Below, piece after piece: positions 60,072 to 64,000 of a stretch of DNA of 64,000 nt (the first letter of the stretch is position 1; each line of letters opens with the position of its first letter). Source of the DNA: Myxococcales bacterium (lineage in GTDB: Bacteria; Myxococcota_A; Bradymonadia; UBA7976; UBA1532); assembly GCA_020633435.1 (NCBI GenBank), contig JACKDP010000006.1:310001-374000 (forward strand), read 5' to 3'. The translations under genes and the position numbers were made by a program. The notes beneath the pieces were generated by a model that saw only the letters and a list, made by a program, of their open reading frames with translations, was not told the DNA's origin and did not search any database.

Positions 60072-61463
60072 TCAGGGGGTGCGCAGGTGCCAGGCGCGGG
60101 GCTGGACGAAGGCGCGGATGCCGGGCCGGCCGAGGGTGCTGCCGACGCCGGAGTGGCCGCGGCCGCTCCAGGGGAGCCTCGGGCTGACACGGTCGCAGCA
60201 GTTCCAGTACACGCTGCCGGCGTTCACCTGGGCCAGGATGCGGGCCGCGCGGTCGCGGTCGCGGCTGTAGACGGCGGCGGTGAGGCCGTAGGGGGTGTCG
60301 TTCATCAGCGCCACGGCCTCGGCGTCGTCGGCGACGCGCTGGATGCCGATGATGGGCCCGAAGCTCTCGTCGCGCATGACCTGCATGGCGTGGGTCACGC
60401 CGGTCAGCACCGTCGGCGCGAAGTACCACCCCGGGCGGTCCACCCGGGCGCCCCCCGCCGCCAGCGTCGCCCCCTGGGCCACCGCGTCGGCCACCTGGCC
60501 CGCCAGCACGTCGAGCTGGGCCTCGCGGCTCACCGGGCCGATGTACGTGGCCTCGTCGCGCGGATTGCCCAGGCGGAACCCCTGGACTTCCTTCAAGAAA
60601 GCCTCGACGAAGGCGTCGTGCACGGCGGCGTGGACGTAGATGCGCTCGACGGCGCAGCAGCTCTGGCCGGCGTTGTAGAAGGCCCCGTCGGCCAGGCCGG
60701 CGGCCGCGCTCGCGACGTCGGCGTCATCGGCCACATAGGCCGGATCCTTGCCCCCCAGCTCGAGCTGGACCTTCATCAGCCGCTCGGCGGCCTGGCGGGC
60801 GATGCGCACGCCGGTGGCGTAGGAGCCGGTGAAGAAGACGGCGTCGACGGGCTGGTCGAGCAGCGCCGCGCCGGTGCTGCCGGGGCCGACGAGCGAGGCG
60901 AAGACGTCGGCGGGGACGCCCGCCTCGGCCAGCAGCTCGGCGATGATGGCGCTGGTGCCGGTGGCGTGCTCCGAGCCCTTGTAGAGCACGGCGTTGCCGG
61001 TGAGCAGGGCGGGGATGAAGACGTTGGTGCCGACGAACCAGGGGTAGTTCCAGGCCGAGATGTTGGCCACGACGCCGAGGGGATCCCACGTCACCAGCTC
61101 GTCGGTGGCGCGGGTGCCGGGCACCGGGCCGCCGTGGGCCAGCAGCTCGGGGGCCACCAGGGCGGCCGTCTCGTCGAGGAACCACTGGATGCGCGCCGGC
61201 GTCGCCCGGACCTCGTTGCGGGCCTGGGCGATGGGCTTGCCGGTGTCGGTGGTGAGGATGCTGGCCAGCAGCTCGGCGCGCTCTCGGATGAGGCCGGCGA
61301 ACCGGGCGATGATGGCGTGCCGCTCGGCGTAGGGGCGCGCGGCCCAGGCGGGCTGGGCGGCGCGGGCGGCGGCCACGCGGTGGGCCACGGAGGCCGGGTC
61401 GTCGACGCCGACGGTGCGGGCCGGCTGGCCGGTGGCCGGATCGAAGGTGGTCAGCGTGGTCAT
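60072..61463 (-). CDS. NAD(P)-dependent aldehyde dehydrogenase
   Basis: 463 residues. ALDH superfamily: ISAWNYPWF (cofactor site), LYKGSEHA, FTGSYATG, LELGGKDP (catalytic Glu), NAGQSCCAVERI (catalytic Cys) and ESFGPII. The length and motif order fit the succinate-semialdehyde/gamma-aminobutyraldehyde group. The ATG overlaps the stop of the iron alcohol dehydrogenase gene (ATGA), so the alcohol and aldehyde steps are made together. Cytoplasmic. The likely substrate is a gamma-glutamyl-aminoaldehyde made by the two upstream enzymes (inference from the operon). Confidence 0.9.
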   Translation of the reverse strand: MTTLTTFDPATGQPARTVGVDDPASVAHRVAAARAAQPAWAARPYAERHAIIARFAGLIRERAELLASILTTDTGKPIAQARNEVRATPARIQWFLDETAALVAPELLAHGGPVPGTRATDELVTWDPLGVVANISAWNYPWFVGTNVFIPALLTGNAVLYKGSEHATGTSAIIAELLAEAGVPADVFASLVGPGSTGAALLDQPVDAVFFTGSYATGVRIARQAAERLMKVQLELGGKDPAYVADDADVASAAAGLADGAFYNAGQSCCAVERIYVHAAVHDAFVEAFLKEVQGFRLGNPRDEATYIGPVSREAQLDVLAGQVADAVAQGATLAAGGARVDRPGWYFAPTVLTGVTHAMQVMRDESFGPIIGIQRVADDAEAVALMNDTPYGLTAAVYSRDRDRAARILAQVNAGSVYWNCCDRVSPRLPWSGRGHSGVGSTLGRPGIRAFVQPRAWHLRTP

Positions 61464-62650
61464 GCGGTGAAGGCCTCCTCGAAGATGGCCTTGAAGTCCG
61501 CCTCGGTGCAGACCCGCGGGTTGGAGGGGTGGCAGCCATCGGCCAGGGCCACCGCCACCAGGTCGTCGAGGTGCTCGGGCTTCACGCCCAGGCTCTTCAG
61601 GCCGGCCGGGATGCCGAGGCGCGCGCGCAGCTCGACGATCCAGTCGATGAACGCCGCGCCGTCGGTGGCGCCGGGATCCACGGCCCGGGCGAGGCGCAGG
61701 AAGCGGTGCGGGGCGACGGCCAGGTTGAAGCGCAGGCCCATGGGCAGCATGACGCCGTTGGCGAGGCCGTGGTGCGTGTCGCAGACGGTCGACAGGGCGT
61801 GGGCGCAGGAGTGGATGACGCCCAGGCCCTTCTGGAAGGCGACGGCGCCCATCATCGAGGCGTCGAGCATGGCGGCCCGGACGCGCCGGTGCACGGCCTC
61901 CTCCTCCTCCGACAGCGCCTCGCCGTCGTCGAGGCGGCGGGCGAAGTCGACGGCCACCTCCAGCGCGCCCGCGACCAGGCGCACGCCCTCGAGGGCGATG
62001 CCGTCGGCCATGGGGTGGTGGCCCCGGGCCAGAAAGGCCTCGACGAGGTGCGTCAGGGCGTCGAGGCCCGTCGCCGCCGTCACGCCCGGGGGCAGGCCCA
62101 GCGTCAGCTCGGCGTCGGCCAGCACCACGTTGGGCAGCAGGCGCGGATCGAAGATGATCTTCTTGGCCTTGCTGATGTCGTGGGAGATGACGGAGGAGCG
62201 GCCGACCTCGCTGCCGGTGCCGGCCGTCGTGGGCAGCGCCACCAGGAAGGCGATGGGCTGGTCGACGGGGCGGGCGTCGGGCTTGCCGTCCTCGTAGTCG
62301 AAGAGCTTGCCCGGGTGGTGCTGCATCAGGGCGATGGCCTTGGCCACGTCCACCGGCGCGCCGCCCCCGAGGGCGATGATGGCGTCGGCGCCGTGGGCCT
62401 GGGCCGCGGCAGCCCCCGCGATGACCTGCGTCTCGACGGGGTTGCCCCAGACGTCGGCGAAGACGCGCACGTCGAAGTCGGCCAGGGACGCCAGCAGCGG
62501 CTCGAACCACGGCAGCATCTTGATGAGCCGATCGGTGACCAGCAGGGGCCGGCGCGCCCCGGCGGCGTGCAGGGTGGCGGCGAGCTGGTCGCGGACGCCG
62601 AACCCCTGGCAGATGCGGGTCGGGTAGTTGTAGACCACGAAGTCCGACAT
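61460..62650 (-). CDS. Iron-containing alcohol dehydrogenase
   Basis: 396 residues. Group III Fe-ADH: ALGGGAPVDVAKAIA (NAD-binding), LPTTAGTGSE, and metal ligands in the expected order, Asp in LDALTHLVEAF, then His in HSCAHALS and DTHHGLANG. It would oxidise an alcohol to an aldehyde with NAD. A GGAAG ribosome site lies before the ATG. It is followed at an ATGA overlap by an aldehyde dehydrogenase and preceded 25 bp away by a glutamine-synthetase-like ligase gene, so a three-step oxidation of a gamma-glutamyl-linked amino alcohol is likely. Confidence 0.9.
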   Translation of the reverse strand: MSDFVVYNYPTRICQGFGVRDQLAATLHAAGARRPLLVTDRLIKMLPWFEPLLASLADFDVRVFADVWGNPVETQVIAGAAAAQAHGADAIIALGGGAPVDVAKAIALMQHHPGKLFDYEDGKPDARPVDQPIAFLVALPTTAGTGSEVGRSSVISHDISKAKKIIFDPRLLPNVVLADAELTLGLPPGVTAATGLDALTHLVEAFLARGHHPMADGIALEGVRLVAGALEVAVDFARRLDDGEALSEEEEAVHRRVRAAMLDASMMGAVAFQKGLGVIHSCAHALSTVCDTHHGLANGVMLPMGLRFNLAVAPHRFLRLARAVDPGATDGAAFIDWIVELRARLGIPAGLKSLGVKPEHLDDLVAVALADGCHPSNPRVCTEADFKAIFEEAFTA

Positions 62651-62675
62651 GGTTTCTTCCTGAAAAATCGAGGGC

Positions 62676-64000
62676 TTAGATGATCTCGAAGTAGCGCTTG
62701 AGCTCCCAGTCGGTGACCGCCTGGCAGTAGCGCCGCCACTCCCAGCGCCGGGTGGCGACGTAGTGATCGATGAAGGCGTCGCCGAAGAGGGTGCGGGCCA
62801 CCTCGCTGGCTTCGAGGCGATCGGCCGCCTCGGCGAGGGTGCGGGGCAGGCGGACGGCGCCCGTCTGGGCGTAGCCGTTGCCGAGGACGGGGGCGTCGGT
62901 GAGGGCGAGGCCCTGCTCGATGCCCCAGAGCCCGGCGCCCAGGGCGGCGGCCACGCCCAGGTAAGGGTTCAGGTCGGCGCCGCCCACGCGCGTCTCGAGC
63001 CGGGTGCTCTTCGCCGAGCCGGGGATGACCCGCAGGGCGACGGTGCGGTTGTCGACGGCCCAGGTGGCGGTCGTCGGGGCCCACATGCCCTCGACCAGCC
63101 GCTTGTAGCTGTTGACCGTCGGGGCGAAGAGCGCGGCGAGCTCGGGCAGGAGCGCGAGCTGGCCGGCCACGTACTGCCGAAACAGCGGGCTCATGCCGTG
63201 CTCGGCGTCGGCGTCGTGGAAGACGGGCTGCCCCTCGCGCCAGAGGCTCTGGTGCACATGGCCGCTGCAGCCGGGCAGCTCGGCGTTCCACTTGGCCATG
63301 AAGCTGGCCATCACGCCGTGCCGGTAGGCGATCTCCTTGGCGCCCGTCTTGAAGAGGACGGCCCGGTCGGCGGCCTCCAGGGCCGGCGCGTGCAGGATGG
63401 CGGCCTCGTACACGCCGGGGCCCGTCTCGGTGTGCAGGCCCTCGATGGGCACGCCGAAGGCGCCGAGCTGGTCGAGCAGCGCGTGGAAGTACTCGTGGTG
63501 CAACGACGATCGCAGCAGCGAGTAGCCGAACATGCCGGGGGTGAGGGGGGTGGGGTTCACCCCGCCCTTCTCGGCCAGGGAGCGCGGCGTCTCGGCGAAG
63601 TTGAACCACTCGAACTCGATGCCGAAGCGAGCATCGAAGCCCGCCAGGGCGGCGCGGTGGATCACGCGCTTGAGGACCTGCCGCGGGCAGACGGGCAGGG
63701 GGCCGCCGTCGGCGTCCACGAAGTCGCCCAGGAGGAAGGGCACGCCGGCCTCCCACGGGATGGCGCGGAAGGTGCCGGGATCGAGGCGCACCTGCACGTC
63801 GGGGTAGCCGGTGTGCCAGCCCGTGAAGGGCGCGGCGTCGTAGCAGGCGTCGGCGGCGTCCCAGCCGAAGACGACGTCGCAGAAGCCGAAGCCGCCCCGC
63901 AGCGCGCTGCGCAGCTTGTCGATGTGCAGGTACTTGCCCCGCAGGACGCCGTCGAGATCGGTGACCGCCACCTTCACGCGGCGGGCCTCGCTCTCCTCCA
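62676..64000 (-). CDS. Glutamine-synthetase-like ligase (gamma-glutamyl amide type), 5' end beyond the window
   Basis: At least 441 residues, open to the window edge. A GTG at 63975-63977 is possible, but the frame continues with EESEARRVKVAVTDLDGVLRGK, which looks like the family's N-terminal strand, so the true start is probably outside. GS catalytic elements are present: GIEFEWF, GVYEAAI, SGHVHQSLW, NSYKR, TWAVDNRTVALR and ETRVGGADLNPY. The sequence is closer to the GlnA4/PuuA-like gamma-glutamylamine ligases than to classical GS. It joins glutamate to an amine with ATP. It is the first visible gene of the operon with the Fe-ADH and ALDH. Confidence 0.85.
   Translation of the reverse strand, partial: EESEARRVKVAVTDLDGVLRGKYLHIDKLRSALRGGFGFCDVVFGWDAADACYDAAPFTGWHTGYPDVQVRLDPGTFRAIPWEAGVPFLLGDFVDADGGPLPVCPRQVLKRVIHRAALAGFDARFGIEFEWFNFAETPRSLAEKGGVNPTPLTPGMFGYSLLRSSLHHEYFHALLDQLGAFGVPIEGLHTETGPGVYEAAILHAPALEAADRAVLFKTGAKEIAYRHGVMASFMAKWNAELPGCSGHVHQSLWREGQPVFHDADAEHGMSPLFRQYVAGQLALLPELAALFAPTVNSYKRLVEGMWAPTTATWAVDNRTVALRVIPGSAKSTRLETRVGGADLNPYLGVAAALGAGLWGIEQGLALTDAPVLGNGYAQTGAVRLPRTLAEAADRLEASEVARTLFGDAFIDHYVATRRWEWRRYCQAVTDWELKRYFEII

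Overview
The window is very GC-rich and coding-dense, and almost every gene encodes something exported: lipoproteins, outer-membrane-type proteins and Cys-rich surface proteins. The signatures are those of Myxococcota (a myxobacterium-like lineage; I cannot place it further). They include MopE-type repeats of the form CDGxDNDCDGxxDE, myxococcal disulfide repeats of the form CGNGxxxxGExCDDGN, lipoproteins with Gly/Ala/Met runs after the lipobox, a MYXO-CTERM tail, thrombospondin type-3 repeats, a PilZ protein and a Ser/Thr kinase. No RNA gene, CRISPR array, insertion sequence or phage gene was seen.

Layout. 1-8.76 kb: three tandem paralogous surface lipoprotein genes on the minus strand. The two leftmost are riddled with frameshifts and the third (5783-8758) is intact. 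8.93-10.25 kb: a DUF99 gene coupled to a membrane protein gene. 10.27-18.9 kb: a vWA/MopE lipoprotein, a MYXO-CTERM protein, a probable beta-barrel protein, a protein with 12 MopE repeats and a small DAAQP-repeat lipoprotein. 19.0-20.5 kb: gltX, one of the few cytoplasmic housekeeping genes. 20.5-26.5 kb: a Tat-exported DUF1552-like protein translationally coupled to a cytochrome-like lipoprotein, then a set of a tetraheme lipoprotein, an outer-membrane-type protein and a periplasmic protein. 26.55-42.77 kb: three tandem giant lipoproteins (1618, 2091 and 1585 aa) assembled from MopE repeats, disulfide repeats, pre-peptidase-like domains, SRCR domains and a ~145-residue Trp/Cys-rich module. 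42.97-46.03 kb: a lipoprotein and a transglutaminase-elicitor-like enzyme with two P domains. 46.2-52.5 kb: a PilZ protein with a very long repetitive acidic region, then a kinase, TPR/PEGA protein and Cys-rich lipoprotein operon. 52.5-59.2 kb: a large exported helical protein, a PfkB sugar kinase, a lipoprotein, a ferritin-like protein, another Cys-rich lipoprotein and a SET-domain protein. 59.3-64 kb: a minus-strand operon of a glutamine-synthetase-like ligase (cut by the window edge), an iron alcohol dehydrogenase, an aldehyde dehydrogenase and an SseB-type protein.

How it fits together. The two tandem families (1-8.8 kb and 26.5-42.8 kb) look like separate expansions of surface-displayed proteins, and each has kept conserved DNA in front of the gene. 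The most striking non-coding signal is at the three giant genes. Each has the same promoter-like block (TTGCC-type -35, 17 bp, -10), followed by a hairpin whose arms differ between genes but still pair, directly abutting an identical Shine-Dalgarno sequence. Two of the three also carry a GTGCA-N6-TGCAC dyad centred near -61.5. The last operon has the right enzymes for gamma-glutamylating an amino alcohol and oxidising it to the acid. All functional statements are from reading the sequence; no database search was run.
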